Below, piece after piece: positions 22,247 to 33,130 of a stretch of DNA of 64,000 bases. Each line of letters opens with the position of its first letter. Positions within the stretch are counted from its first letter, which is position 1. Where the stretch lies: assembly GCA_003586115.2 (NCBI GenBank), contig QVOM02000112.1:44145487-44209486 (forward strand). The letters are read 5' to 3'. The position numbers and the translations under genes are program-made. The notes under the pieces are model-generated. The model was not told the origin of the DNA, did not search any database, and saw only the letters and a list, made by a program, of their open reading frames with translations. Source of the DNA: Salvator merianae (lineage: Eukaryota; Chordata; Lepidosauria; Squamata; Teiidae).

Positions 22247-22374
22247 CCAATTTTACAGTGCCATCCAGTGTATGGTTTGCACATTCCATATTCAGTTAAC
22301 TAAGCTTCAGATGTGTTGTCATTACTTTGACTGTACACATTTGAGCCACACACTGGATGGCACTGTAAAATTGG
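22247..22374. mobile_element. 128-bp miniature element with 29-bp inverted ends
   Basis: Positions 22247-22275 and 22346-22374 are reverse complements at 28 of 29 bases; the terminus reads 'ccaattttacagtgccatcc'. The 70-bp centre is not palindromic. No coding capacity. The duplication type is unclear, so I do not assign a superfamily. Confidence 0.7.
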
Positions 22375-23164
22375 TTCCTACAAACCGCTGTGTAGAATAA
22401 ACCATGTTAAACATGTAATTGTCAATTATGCAAAAGGACATGTTAGGAGAACCATGCAGGCCTAGCCATAATTCCAGCCTTTACCCTAATTCACCCTTTT
22501 CTGAAGCCATTCTCAAAACCCTTGTCCACAAAGACAGGGCAATGAGACAGCACAATGGATACTTGAGAAATTTGAACTGACTGACCACTCTACTGTCTTA
22601 AACTATCCTGAAACAAAATGTTCACACTGCTTTCAATTTATTTGTTTGTGTCATTCTTCCTGCCAGCACATTTTGACCTGTGTCTTTGCCTTTTAAATGG
22701 GAATTTGTTACCCACCCTCTAGTCCTGCCCCCCCCAACAGTCTAGTAATACCTCTAACGCTTTTCTTTAACTTGCATTTTCAGCTTCTCCCCTCACTGCT
22801 GCCAAACTAGCTATTCAAAGGAAGCTCTCATTTTATCAAGAACTTTTTGAATCCGGATATAATATTCATGTTTCCTGCTGGCTTCTCCATGACACCTGGT
22901 GTGGTGTCTAGCAGTAGCACATGCCCATTCCTATCGTGCATAATGCTAAAGAGATATCCTCAGATATCTTTATCCATCCTTTTGAAAGAACACTTTCTCA
23001 GAATCGATCTGGTACAAGATGCATGTGAAGGAAATACCCTCTGTTCTTCTGAATTTTTGACCCTATACCGCCCAAATTCCCTTAAATGGAGATAGGTCCA
23101 ATCAGTTAGTCATGGAATAAGAGGACAGTTTCTGTCTGGGACTGGTAATTAGCTAAAGGAAGGA
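22375..23164. other. non-coding stretch, nothing recognised
   Basis: No named repeat or gene. The 82-codon frame at 22847-23095 shows no motif. Confidence 0.45.
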
Positions 23165-24834
23165 GAGAGCAATAATAAATAGACAATTGTCAAAATGGAG
23201 AGAAGTAAAAAGTGCCCTCCAAGGTTCACTTTTGAGACATGTGTTTTTTAACTTATTAATTAATAATCTAGAAATAGATGTAAGCAGTAAGATAGCAAGG
23301 TTTGCTAATGACACCAAATTATTCAGGAAAGTGAAAACTGAAAGAGACTGTGAAGAAGTGGGGAACCAAGTGGCAAATGAACTTCAATGTTGGGAAGTGC
23401 AAGGTGATGTACATTAGGACAAAAATAACCCGTTACATGTATACATAATTGGGTTCTGAGCTTTTTGTGATGGGCCAGAAAAGGGACCTTGGGATTCTGA
23501 TGGACACCTAAATGAAGGTGTTGACAGAATATACAGTAGCAGTAAAAAAGGCCACTTCAACGCTAGGGATAATTATGAAGGCAATAAAAAATAATTGTGC
23601 CTTTATTAAACTATGGAGAGGTCACATTTGGAATATTGTGTATGATTCTAGTGTCCACACCTCAGGAAGGATAATGTGATACTGGGAAAAGTGTGGCAAA
23701 GGAAAACCAGAATGATCAGGGATAGAGAGGTGAATGGACTTTTTTTCTGGTTTGGATTGATTCAAATCAAACCCAAAGAAGCTCAAACTTGTTTGAATCA
23801 AACTTCAAATATCTCAAAAAAGTTTGAAGTTCAGTTTGAATGTTTGATGAACTGTTGCAAGGAACAATGGAAGAGAGCAAGGAGGGGGAGCAGAGCTAGA
23901 GTTTCACAGAGATTGAGCTGACGATCCCAAAATTGGCATGTGCGTTAGGTGGGGGGATGCAAAGAAGCTTCCAGCCAAGTCTCGAGGCTGTCAGATGCAG
24001 CCTTTATTTTGTATGATTTTTTTTGGGGGGGGAAATTTCAAATTTGTTTCTATGAAGCAGGTGAGAGATTTTTTTTTTTTTAATCTTAACAATTCAGGCA
24101 GACTCTAAACATCATTCTGCTCCACAGGGATCTTCTTGCCACCTCCCCAGAACTCACATGCCAATTGTGGAAGCTCTAGCTCAAATTTGACCACAGTGAG
24201 AACACTCCCTGTTTGCCACAAACTGAGTTTGACATGTAGTAGTTCAGTACATCTCTAATCAGGAGTCTGAACACCTCCCTTATGATATAGGTCTGCAATG
24301 TCTAGGCCTATTCAGCCTCGAAAGGTGGCGTTTATGAGGGGATCTGACTGAAATATATAATATGCATAGTATGGAAAAGTGGATAGGAGAAAAAAAACCC
24401 TGCTTCTCCATCACACAGCACTAAAACCAGGGAGTACTCTCTGAAGCTGATGAGCAGGAGAGGTAGGGCTGACCAGGGGAAGTATCTTTTTTCACCCAGA
24501 GTGCCATCAGTCTGTGGAATTTATTACCAGAAAAGGTGGTGACAGCAACCATCCTGAATAGTTTTAAGAAGAGACTGGACAGATTTATGGAGGATGGGTG
24601 CATCAGTGGCTACTGGAATGAATTACTATGTATTGCCTTCAGGTAAAAGAGACGGTCAGGATGCCTCTAAAGGCCATTTGCAGGGAGTTGAGAGCAGGTG
24701 AGGGCTTCACTCTCTTCTTCTGCTTGAGAATGCTCAGAAGAAGCAATTGGTGGACCCTTGTGTAAGACATCATCTGGACTAGATAGCCTTTCAGCAGGGC
24801 ATCCTGTACATTCTTATGTTCTATGTACTTATGT
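23165..24834 (+). mobile_element. CR1-type LINE copy split by a hAT insertion
   Basis: The left half (23165-23722) encodes reverse transcriptase remnants: 'ALQGSLLRHVFFNLLINNLE', then 'SSKIARFANDTKLF', where the family has FADDTKL, so one catalytic aspartate has become asparagine. It continues to 'cacacctcaggaaggata'. The right half (24266-24834) resumes with 'cttatgatataggtctgcaa' and runs to the ORF2 C-terminus (minus-strand shadows only remain open) and the 3' end. The two halves are collinear with the family if 23723-24265 is removed. Confidence 0.87.
23723..24257. mobile_element. 535-bp non-autonomous hAT inserted in CR1
   Basis: It starts TAGAGAGGTG and ends 'agtacatctcta', the inverted TAGRGATGTGC terminus. 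The flanks ATCAGGGA (23715-23722) and ATCAGGAG (24258-24265) agree at 6 of 8 bases, consistent with a hAT 8-bp duplication. Outside the duplication the CR1 sequence continues, which fixes both ends. The interior has 'ttgaatcaaacttcaaat' type sequence shared with the other copies. No transposase. Confidence 0.82.
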
Positions 24835-24840
24835 CCTCTT

Positions 24841-24960
24841 ACTGCTGATCCACAGCAGTAGTAATCGGGACTGGCTGTAGCCCGCTCCTAATTATGAGCA
24901 CCTCCGCAGAGAGTGGACACACCTCACTAGTGAGCATCTGTAAAAAGTGCAAACAGGCCC
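24841..24960. mobile_element. GGGCC-ended DNA element, right-end fragment
   Basis: It ends 'aaaagtgcaaacaggccc' at 24960, preceded by 'cactagtgagcatctg', the subterminal motif also present near 26400, 35650 and 57740. The opposite terminus was not found. It starts just after the CR1 3' end, so it may be truncated by it. Confidence 0.5.
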
Positions 24961-26138
24961 TTAGATTGCTCAGATATCTTAAAGCTGTCAGTCCCAGGTC
25001 TCCCCGACAACCTGCTCTCTGATGTTGTATTTGACATAAGAAGAGGCCAAGGATCATTCCCTTGCATTTTAAACCTGCAAATGGGAAATCTGCATGCCCA
25101 CTTCCTGTCTGTTTTCTGGCTAGAGGCAGGAAGTGTGGCTGCGTGAAGTGACCTTAAGCAAAGGACAGCCAAATAATAGCTTCAGATGCAGAACATCTCG
25201 TTTGCAATTTTAAAATTCAGTAAGTGGAGAGCACAGGAAACAGTTTTGGGAAATTGAAATTTCTTGAGGTAGCATGCAAAACTGTGGCTGCTATAAGAAC
25301 TTGCAATGGCCATTTCTCTAGAATGCTAGTTACCTTGGTTTTTATGTATTTGATATGCTGCTTACTTTTTAGAATGAAAAAGTCATGACAACATACAGGA
25401 AAGTTATATTTCTCAGTGACAAGCTGGAAGGGATAATGCTGCTATATTTAGAGCACACACAAGAAGGAGGAGGAAGTTTAAAGCCCAGAAATGTGGTATT
25501 CAAGCTCACACAACTTCCCTCAAGACTGTGACAATAACTTGAATTTCACCTCTCCTCTTTGCTGCCACAGTAACTTTGGTCAAGAGCAGAGATCTGAAGG
25601 GCTAGTTCAATATCATAAGGAGATTTTACTGGACTGCAAATAATAGAAAAGCTTCAGTTTACCTGGAGCTTTTGTTCACTTGGCAATTACTGAGACTTCA
25701 TTCTGGGATCCTGGGAAAGCACACAGACTCTAGTATTTCAGTCTGCAAAGGTGCAGAGTTAAAGTTAATTTCTTTGAAGGGGTTATGTATGCCTTAGAAA
25801 ACATTTCCCAAAAGAATATTCCCTCCAGGAAGTGAACTTAGTTATTATGAGTTCCTTCCCCTGTTTTTGTCCCATTTTCCTCACTTTGGTATTAAAAAAT
25901 CCTTCTGTAAATGTTCATTAATAATCTATAACAAGGACTACATATAACATTTGAAATCCCATCACTAACCCCTTGATTCCTGAACTGATGGTGAAGCCTG
26001 CAAGTGGAAAATAAAGATTTGTGCTAGTAATAGCTCTGGCTTGCTGTTTAGGGAGGCTAAGGCATTTAGGAGAAATGAAAAAAAAATGTATTTACTAGTA
26101 GTTGCTTTGAGATACAATTTATTATGAGTAAAACTGAT
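24961..26138. other. non-coding stretch, nothing recognised
   Basis: No gene or named repeat seen in about 1.2 kb. Confidence 0.45.
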
Positions 26139-26432
26139 GGCCTTTTCACACTTTCCACCTTAGAATGGGATAATTATCCCATTCTAAGGTGGAACAGTTC
26201 CTGTGGTGTAATGTCCACCCGCACTGTGAGGGCTGGAATGCCTGGTCGCTGCCATGATGACTGGGGATACAGCACATGACCGCACAGCCACAGCCTGCAG
26301 TGTTCACACCCAGAAGTAGGTGTGAACACGGCTTATTGGGAGCAGTCCAATTGCTAGGGCCTCTGCAAAATAAGGATGTGCTGTCCTAGTGATCATCTGG
26401 ACACTCGCTATCTCTAAAATGCGAACAGGCCC
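26139..26432. mobile_element. GGGCC-ended DNA element with 42-bp perfect palindrome
   Basis: The left end reads 'ggccttttcacactttcc' and the right end 'tgcgaacaggcc'. Immediately inside the left end, 26153-26194 is a perfect 42-bp palindrome centred on 'gggataattatccc'. The right subterminal part has 'tagtgatcatctgg'. CTGA flanks both ends but is too short to prove a target duplication. No coding capacity. This is the cleanest full copy of the family in the window. Confidence 0.65.
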
Positions 26433-27640
26433 TGAGTCTAGGTTATAAAAAAGCAATTATAGACAGTTAACAGAATAGTGGAAACAACTGCTTTTTAATA
26501 ATTATAATCAATCATAATACTCTTACATTAATAAAATATGGACTTTCATTTTTATCTCACTTTTGCCATACTAAGTGTTATGGCGTTAATATAGCTGTCC
26601 CCACAGTTACCTAACAAGGCTTCTTTTAAATCAGGAGTGGTTAATTTCTGGCCACTGTAGTTGGAAATGATGGGAACTGGAAGGACACAGCTCAGGTACC
26701 CCAACTTTAAATAATATTGAGGAAGATGTATTAATAGTTCATAGAAGCTTATTTGCAATTTTCCTTTGTCTCAGTATTTAGTGCTGGAGGGAGGAAATAG
26801 AAAGGATACTACAGACAAATCAACTTAGCAGTGTACTAAACTACACACTAAACACATGATGGTTCAGATTAATTATCATGTCACTCCCTTTAAATATTAT
26901 GTACCTCACTAAATGAAGGGAGGATTCCTCTACAAATATTAACAATTGCAAGTACAGTTCAGAAAGTGAGCAGGGTAAGACAAGAAGTAAATTAATAACT
27001 TCCATTCACTCATATATCTATATACAAATGTCGAGTATCTATGTTGCGAATGTTCCCATTTGTAAATATTAAAATATATAGTGCATTAAAAAAAATCCTA
27101 TGGTACCTTCCTAAACAAGGATAGCACTTGAATTGGGGTGGGGGCACCAGGAAATCCCAGGCTAGACTGGGAAGTAAAGAAACATCCTGAAAGAAGACAG
27201 TGGCAAGCCATTTGCAAACTGTTGCAAAGAAAAGTGGCTGGAGCTATCTCTAGATGGAAAGACCCAGCACAGAATACTTTTTTTTTTAAAAAAAAACCAT
27301 AATTGTCTCTTGCCGTGCGCCACCAGATGTAGGCAGCAAATCCCAGCATAGATTTGCTTACCTCCATGTCTGGGAGCTGCATATGAAGTCATGTTGCTGA
27401 GCACTTCTAGGACATAGTCCACCCCCTTTCTTTTGTTCTTTTCCATGTGCTTGCTGGCTCTTGGACATTTCCAGTAAGCAACTTCATATGCACCTCACCA
27501 GACATGCAGGTAAGTGGGGCTATCACAGGAAATCCAGCATTGCTGCTGGATTTCTCATTACAGCTCTGCAACACATTTATTGTGTTTACAAATGGCATTG
27601 CATTAGGAATGCCACAGGTATGTCTGGCAATCTCACTGTA
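26433..27640. other. non-coding stretch, no firm repeat call
   Basis: Mostly unrecognised. 'gacagtggcaagccatttgc' at 27199-27218 resembles the 3' region of RTE/BovB-linked SINEs in reptiles, but the surrounding sequence does not extend the match far. Confidence 0.35.
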
Positions 27641-27644
27641 ATGT

Positions 27645-27730
27645 TGACAGGACCACAGGGTTCAATTCACATTTGGCAGAAGCCTGAACGTCCCTATGTA
27701 GTCAAGCTCAACTCAACAGTGCCTTAAGTA
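27645..27730 (+). mobile_element. possible RTE/BovB-type SINE or LINE 3' end
   Basis: 'gtcaagctcaactcaacagt' followed by 'gcctta' is close to the 'gtcg...cgactcgacggcac' closing sequence of Sauria SINE/BovB with CpG decay. It is short and has no terminal repeat, so the call is weak. Confidence 0.3.
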
Positions 27731-27739
27731 AAATATTTC

Positions 27740-28230
27740 TGTCATGGAAAACCTATGGACTACATGAAGAGACAACAATTGTAATTTCAGTATAATTAGG
27801 CATGCTGTGAAGCATATGCAAAGGGTCTCTCCATTATCAAGTCAGGTATATACAGAATGAAAAGAAACATTCAAAATATTTAAGCAATAGTCCCTCCTGT
27901 TTTGATGTATGACTGTGAAAAATGGACACCGAGAAAAAAATAAGAGAAAAAAGATAGATGGCTTTGAATTATGGAGACTGCAAGAAGGATAGATTGATAG
28001 GTCCTGGATCAAATACTGTAAAACTTGACTGCTACCTTAAGGCAAAGATCATCATCCAGAAACTCACATAATTGTGATTTAGAGGTAGGATGTGAGAAAG
28101 CATAATGGATGGCAAGGATGAAGGCTGAAAAGAATGATGGACAAAAAGGGTGGACAAGATTAGTTGGACTAATAGAATGTCCTTAGAAAGACCATGAGAT
28201 AGTAGAAGCAGGTGAAAAGGGTGAGCATTT
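27740..28230 (+). mobile_element. RTE/BovB-like LINE, decayed ORF2 C-terminal remnant
   Basis: Plus translation of about 27900-28000 gives 'MYDCEKWTPRKK' and 'KIDGFELWRLQEG', comparable with the 'YGcEtWt...idafElWcwRr' region downstream of the reverse transcriptase in BovB. About 100 bp later the sequence reads through 'WTKRVDKISWTNRM', comparable with 'rGRqrmrWlDgItdsm'. Stops and frameshifts are frequent. Ends are approximate. Confidence 0.6.
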
Positions 28231-28856
28231 GTCCAGTCACTAGGGCAGATTTGATGGTACCTGCCATCTACTATAATACTTTTCACTGTGTATTTAAGTG
28301 TATTGAAGACAAATAAAAATTCATGAGCTTTGGTTCTGAGCCATGAGCTTGTCAAAACTTTCTTTCCCCTTCTGCTACTCACTTTGTTCCCATGGGCTTC
28401 TCTGTGCAACATCAGTGACAATCTATCCCTTCTTCATTCTGTCAGATGCTTTTATGGGGACTGCTAAGAAGAGTGGAGCAGAGGTGACCCAGCAAAAGGA
28501 ACTGATTACTCTATTGGTTACTGGTACCCGGAGGACCCCAAAAAGGGGGGAGGGTTGGAAAGTCCTACACTCTCCTTTAGAGTTGATTTCACCTTGCTTA
28601 GGCTTTGAAATCAAGTCTTCCATGTTGTTCACCAGCATGCCTGCCTGGACTGGAATAATGCCTGCAGACTGGAGTAATGACTAGCAAAGCAAAGGCACAG
28701 AGCATCTTCCTTGTTCTCCACCAGAGTTGAAGACAACAAGCAGTAGAGCAATGGCAGATGAGTGGAACAAGAGCAGACAAACCCCTGCAAAATGTCTGCC
28801 TTGCTAGATGCAATTAGGTCAGTGACACCTAAAAATAAAGGCCTGAAATGTAGTGG
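28231..28856. other. non-coding stretch, nothing recognised
   Basis: The longest frames (28343-28684 plus, 28032-28421 minus) overlap and have no domain I recognise. Confidence 0.45.
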
Positions 28857-28938
28857 GACTGAGGACTCAGTTACACCTAAGTCTTAATCCACCTTCAATC
28901 CACTTTCAGGGTGAGAAAGCATATTAGCACAGTAACTA

Positions 28939-29462
28939 TGTTATGGTTTGGAAATTGCCTCTTTAAGGGGCTAGTAGCTAATGGTTGAGTAATATAGCTG
29001 TAACTTAATTGTGGAATGTTGAGGGGAGACAGAAAGAAGAGAAGGTAGAATGAGGTAGTGTGTTTTTGTTTGAGGGGAGAGTAGCAATGGAGAAAGCATG
29101 ATAGATGGAAGAGTGAAGATTGCTGAGCAAATGTGCAATGGTTGAGTGAGAGATGCTGAAACCAGACACTGAGGGCTCGACGACACTGAAAAGAGCAGAT
29201 GGAGAAGAAACATGGGAAGGAGTGAACAGAAGAAGAAACTGCTGTCCCATTGAAAAGCTGTGCAGGAAAGAGACTAGGGGGGAATTTAGACCTGTATATA
29301 GATGAAAGACAAGAACTCATTTGGGGGAAAGGTTAATAAATAGTTTTTTCCTGCACCATCCTTGTACATAAATCCCTTTTTATATAATTTAAAGCTCACA
29401 GTTCTGTTGTTTTTTTTATTGAGCATACTTGTATTTGTCTTATCTGTAATAAATCCACCGCA
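28939..29462 (+). mobile_element. solo LTR (TG...CA) with 5-bp target duplication
   Basis: It starts TGTTATGG, ends CCGCA, and is flanked by AACTA on both sides (28934-28938 and 29463-29467). A TATA-like 'tgtatatag' lies at 29293-29301 and polyadenylation signals AATAAA at 29335-29340 and 29448-29453, which sets the plus orientation. There is no internal gag, pol or second LTR, so it is the product of LTR-LTR recombination. A 5-bp duplication fits Ty3/gypsy or some endogenous retroviruses; which one cannot be told from the LTR by eye. Confidence 0.8.
29335..29340 (+). promoter_or_regulatory. AATAAA polyadenylation signal in the solo LTR
   Basis: AATAAA downstream of the TATA-like box at 29293-29301. 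A second AATAAA lies 9 bp before the LTR end. Inferred function only. Confidence 0.45.
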
Positions 29463-29586
29463 AACTATCTTCTTTCTACTTTTCCTAACTCAAAGGTGGA
29501 TTTTCTGTGCAATATAATGCATACACAACACACTTTGTCATTTTGCTGATGTGTTCTCTCACTCAAAGCTGAAGGTGGATTAAAAC

Positions 29587-29902
29587 TAGAAATGTGCATG
29601 AACTTGAAAATGGTGGTTTGGTTTAAATTTGAACAGGATTAAACTGGTTCAATTTAAATTTATTTGGCCTGATTTTATACACCAAAATACATGTTTAAAA
29701 GCCCTTTAAACAGGCAAAATACCAACAAACTTGAACCAGTTCAAATCAAATCAAGTGGTCAAAACTGTTTTGACCTTGTCTCAGTTGAAGATCAAATTGA
29801 CTCCTTCAGGCCTAGGAGTTGCTCAGTTTGAATTTGAATTGGTTGAACCAACTGGTTTGATTCAAAACAGTTTTGAGTTTGAACCAGTTAAGCACATCCC
29901 TA
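29587..29902. mobile_element. 316-bp non-autonomous hAT, perfect 8-bp TSD
   Basis: The left end is TAGAAATGTGCATGAAC and the right end is '...agcacatcccta'. The target duplication ATTAAAAC is identical on both sides (29579-29586 and 29903-29910), direct proof of boundaries and of hAT-type insertion. The interior is rich in 'gaaccagttcaaat' and 'gtttgaattgaac' motifs, many in inverted pairs. No coding capacity; it would need a transposase supplied in trans. Confidence 0.92.
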
Positions 29903-29910
29903 ATTAAAAC

Positions 29911-30150
29911 TTTTTAATAATGCTTTAACATTACTTTTTACATCATTATCATATTATATTTACACATATTGATTATGATTCCAATTATATTAAATGCATT
30001 AATTATAATAATGTTCCCCACTTCCACCTGTGACCACACTCCCATTACAATATGTTTGATGGCAGCATAATATGTAGCACCACATTTTCACATTTGCTAT
30101 ATTGATGATCTGCGGAGGGGGGCGGGGATCCATTATTGTATGGAACAATT
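29911..30150. other. AT-rich gap, nothing recognised
   Basis: Short AT-rich spacer between the hAT element and the L1 remnant. Confidence 0.4.
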
Positions 30151-31050
30151 TTCATCTGGTAGGATTATTTCTTGACTGTTATATACCGCTTGTGTAAATG
30201 GGAGTCCATATTTTTTGCCATTCAGATAGGCCTTTACTTCCACTCATTCTTGATTTTTGAACTGTGCTGTTCTCATTTTTTAATATATTCCAGATTATCT
30301 TGAGCCACTTCTGAGTTTCCAAGTTATCTACATATTTCCCTTGTTGTGTAATAGTCAATGTTGTGGCATACATTAACTAGTGTAGTGTTATTGCTGTGGT
30401 GTTATACTGAGCTTTGAAAAGTTATATAAAATAAAAACATCTTGAGGAAGTGGTATATTTATAGTTAACAGAGTAGAAATGGCAGTATGTACTTTTTCCC
30501 AAAATGACTCCACTTGGGGACATTCCCAAATCATGAGATAGAAGAAAGGAGTGGATGTACATCCTCTCCAGCAATTTACATTTGTTATTTGAATATTTTG
30601 GATATATGTATAGGTGTTCTATGCCATTCATAGAACATTCTTGTATAGATTTATTTCATTTTTATGGCTGTTTGCCATGCTTGCTTTTTATTTCCTATTT
30701 TCAGCTATATGTTATCATCTATAGGTTGTTGTATGTCTGCTTCCCATATTCTTTTCATAGCATTGAAAATCTATTAATTGTTGGCAAAGTTTATATGTTA
30801 GGCCTTTTAATGTTGTTGCAATGGTTTTTAGAATGTTTTCAAACATATTTCAGTTCAAACAAATTTGAATTGTTTGTTGAATTTGTTAGGGCATTTATAA
30901 GGGTGTTTTTCATGAACCACTATTGCTTTTTGTGTGATAAATATCAGCTGTTTTTATCAGTACTTTTTCATACGTCTCCCCATATTTCCCTTTTGATTGC
31001 TTGGGATAGAGTGTCATAGGCTTTTAAAATTAAAACTTAACTGTAGCTGA
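30150..31050 (-). mobile_element. L1-clade LINE, ORF2 C-terminal remnant
   Basis: Minus-strand translation gives, in order, 'KRIWEADIQQPIDDNI', 'YEWHRTPIHISKIFK', 'CWRGCTSTPFF', 'MIWECPQVESFWEKVHTAI' and 'IPLPQDVFILYN'. This is the canonical layout after the reverse transcriptase in L1 ORF2, where the family has 'CWRC...HmwWeCpkv..FW'. The Cys-rich knuckle has lost its second cysteine and several frameshifts separate the blocks. Neither the catalytic domains nor a poly(A) tail is present. Confidence 0.75.
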
Positions 31051-32924
31051 GCCCTGAGACTATTTTAACACTTACACCTGTTCCTACTAAACTTCAATTC
31101 TTCCTGAGTTTTGTTGATAAGAATATTAAGAAATGTGCTTTTCTCTGTTAAAATAAGAAACAAAGAAAAATGATATCTTTTATTAAAATTATATTAAAGT
31201 GCATGCAATCTGCTATGTTTAACCACACCTTTCTTATGCCTTCATCAGCATTTTGGTGTATGAATTTGCATAAGCCAGACTAAAGCATGTCATTCATTTA
31301 TCTGCCTCACTGTGGGTATTTTTCCCCATAATACAGCTTGAAAGAAGAGTATTTTCCAAAATGGACAGACAGTTGAGTTAAACTGGAAAAGAAGATGTGA
31401 ATTCATTACTGAATTTGGGTCCACAAATAGTTTCTATGATATTGTTTCCTAATTATACACTGAAATTTTCAAAACTACCCTGACCAGGGCATGTGCATGC
31501 AAATTAGTATATTTTGATAATCACCTCTTATGATTTATTTCCCTACTAGTTGTGAGTCCTGTTTATTGTTAACACTTTCTGATAAATGTTGTGCAAACTT
31601 TGTATAGGATTTATGTTACATCACATCACACATCCAAGCGTTGTGAGATTCCAAGCAGTTTTTTACACTGTGCTGAACACAATTTAGACAATGACTACAC
31701 TAACTGGCATTATGATAGCATCTACACTTCTGCAAATGGGAATCAATTTAACCCAATAACAGGATTTCTCCCTAATACAAATCTTCCAGTACAAAGTAGG
31801 GATTATGTGATTGATTATGACACATTTTCTCTTGAATTCAGTATAAATGATCCTTCCTAAAAAATATTATTCCTAAATTTCACCATCTATTTCTCATCAT
31901 TGTTCCTTCTAACTTGCTGGCTCCATCTGTTCTTAGTCTTTGGTCTACTATCTTTGTAAACTGATCAAACAAGACAATTTTTATGATAAATAACCCATGG
32001 AAAAGTCTTTCAAGCAGCCCTCAAATCAAAGAAAAGGAAAGCAGCATTTTAACATTATATTTTCATGCCAGGCATCAGACTGAAATCCTTCATTGCAACA
32101 GGTGAGCTAGATCAGGATCAGACAAGGCAGGACATAAGTGATTTGAGAAAAATAATGCTTAGTTGTTATAAATTGTATCTTTTTCTGTAATGTGAGTGCT
32201 TGGCACAGATAATGGATGAGGAAAATGGTATTAGTGTCCCCTCTTCCTGGTATTAGTGATTTTCCCCAACTCTTAATATTTTTGTTTTGAAGAGCAAGGC
32301 AGAATCCACACAGTTCTGCTCCCTACCTCTGCATTAAGAATAGTGCTCTTCTTAAAGTAGTGAGTGAGCTTTTTTGCACATCTTCTCTGCCCTGCTCATA
32401 GAGGTCAAAGCTGGAGATAAAGCTTGGAATACCTTGCTTTCGATCATAGCAGGCAAGGCTGAGACTGCCTTCTCTCACCATCATGATTACAGCCAGGGTA
32501 TTCTCGGCCATTATCACAATGGCAGGGGCATACCTCACCCACCATCAAACTCAAAGCGAGAGAAGGTCTAGCCTGGATTCTGATGGCAGGGATTTATTTA
32601 TTTTTTTTCAAACACAGGGAATGGCCTTGTGGACCATTTCCTGTGTTTTAATAAAGCAATGTCACTGACAGGAGAAGCAAGTCGCTTTGAACAGCATCAT
32701 CAGTGTCACAGGGCTGCAACCACAAAGGGAAATCAAGGCGAAGAGTTCTGAGAGCTCTTCAGCCTGCTCTGCACTTGCAGTGCTATAGCAGCACTTGCAT
32801 CAAATGTCACACTCTTCCTATGCATTGAATATGCAACAAGGTCTAGCCTAAGAGTAACAAAAGCTCTAAGAGAGGAATGGGAAAGGAAGGAGCAAATGCA
32901 GGGTTTCAAGAGCCATAAAAATGT
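31051..32924. other. non-coding stretch, no repeat named
   Basis: An 89-codon plus frame at 31591-31860 has a low-bias translation ('NDYTNWHYDSIYTSANGNQF') that I do not recognise; no splice context supports it as an exon. A short hairpin with 14-bp arms lies at 32612-32648 ('aacacagggaatgg' against 'ccatttcctgtgtt'). Confidence 0.4.
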
Positions 32925-32932
32925 AACTCAAA

Positions 32933-33130
32933 TAGAGATGCGCTGACCTGGTTTCATCAGTTCTTGGCTTGCAGAAAACTGGGTGGTTCACATGTAAACT
33001 GGAAAAACAAAATCAAAGCAAACCCAGACCAAGGAAGGTTCTAACAAACCAAGCAAACCATACTGAACCAAGGGTAGTTCTCTATTGTTCACATGTGAAC
33101 TGAACCACCCTGTTGTTTGAAAAAAATGGT
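32933..33130 (+). mobile_element. hAT-family fragment (left end)
   Basis: It starts TAGAGATGCGCTGACCTGG with 'aactcaaa' before it, and has internal inverted 'gtggttcacatgta' and 'gttcacatgtgaactgaacc' motifs typical of this family. The right terminus and the matching duplication were not found, so the 3' limit is a guess. Confidence 0.55.

Larger units (their letters stand above)
28857..29586. mobile_element. DNA element with 'taatccaccttca' inverted ends, split by a solo LTR
   Basis: 'cttaatccaccttcaatcca' at about 28883-28903 is mirrored by 'gctgaaggtggattaaaac' at 29568-29586, and 'gggtgagaaagca' is followed on both arms by related sequence. A homologous terminus lies at 47086-47150 ('cagctacacctac...gaatgagaaagcacatcatc'). 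The LTR at 28939-29462 occupies the interior. The outer limits are uncertain because a hAT element abuts the right arm. Confidence 0.5.

Noticed and set aside
28895..29320. 141-codon minus-strand frame
   Set aside because: It is antisense to the solo LTR and low in complexity; it is a shadow rather than a gene.
30555..31019. 154-codon plus-strand frame, the longest in the window
   Set aside because: It is antisense to the decayed L1 ORF2 and consists largely of hydrophobic residues from T-rich sequence.
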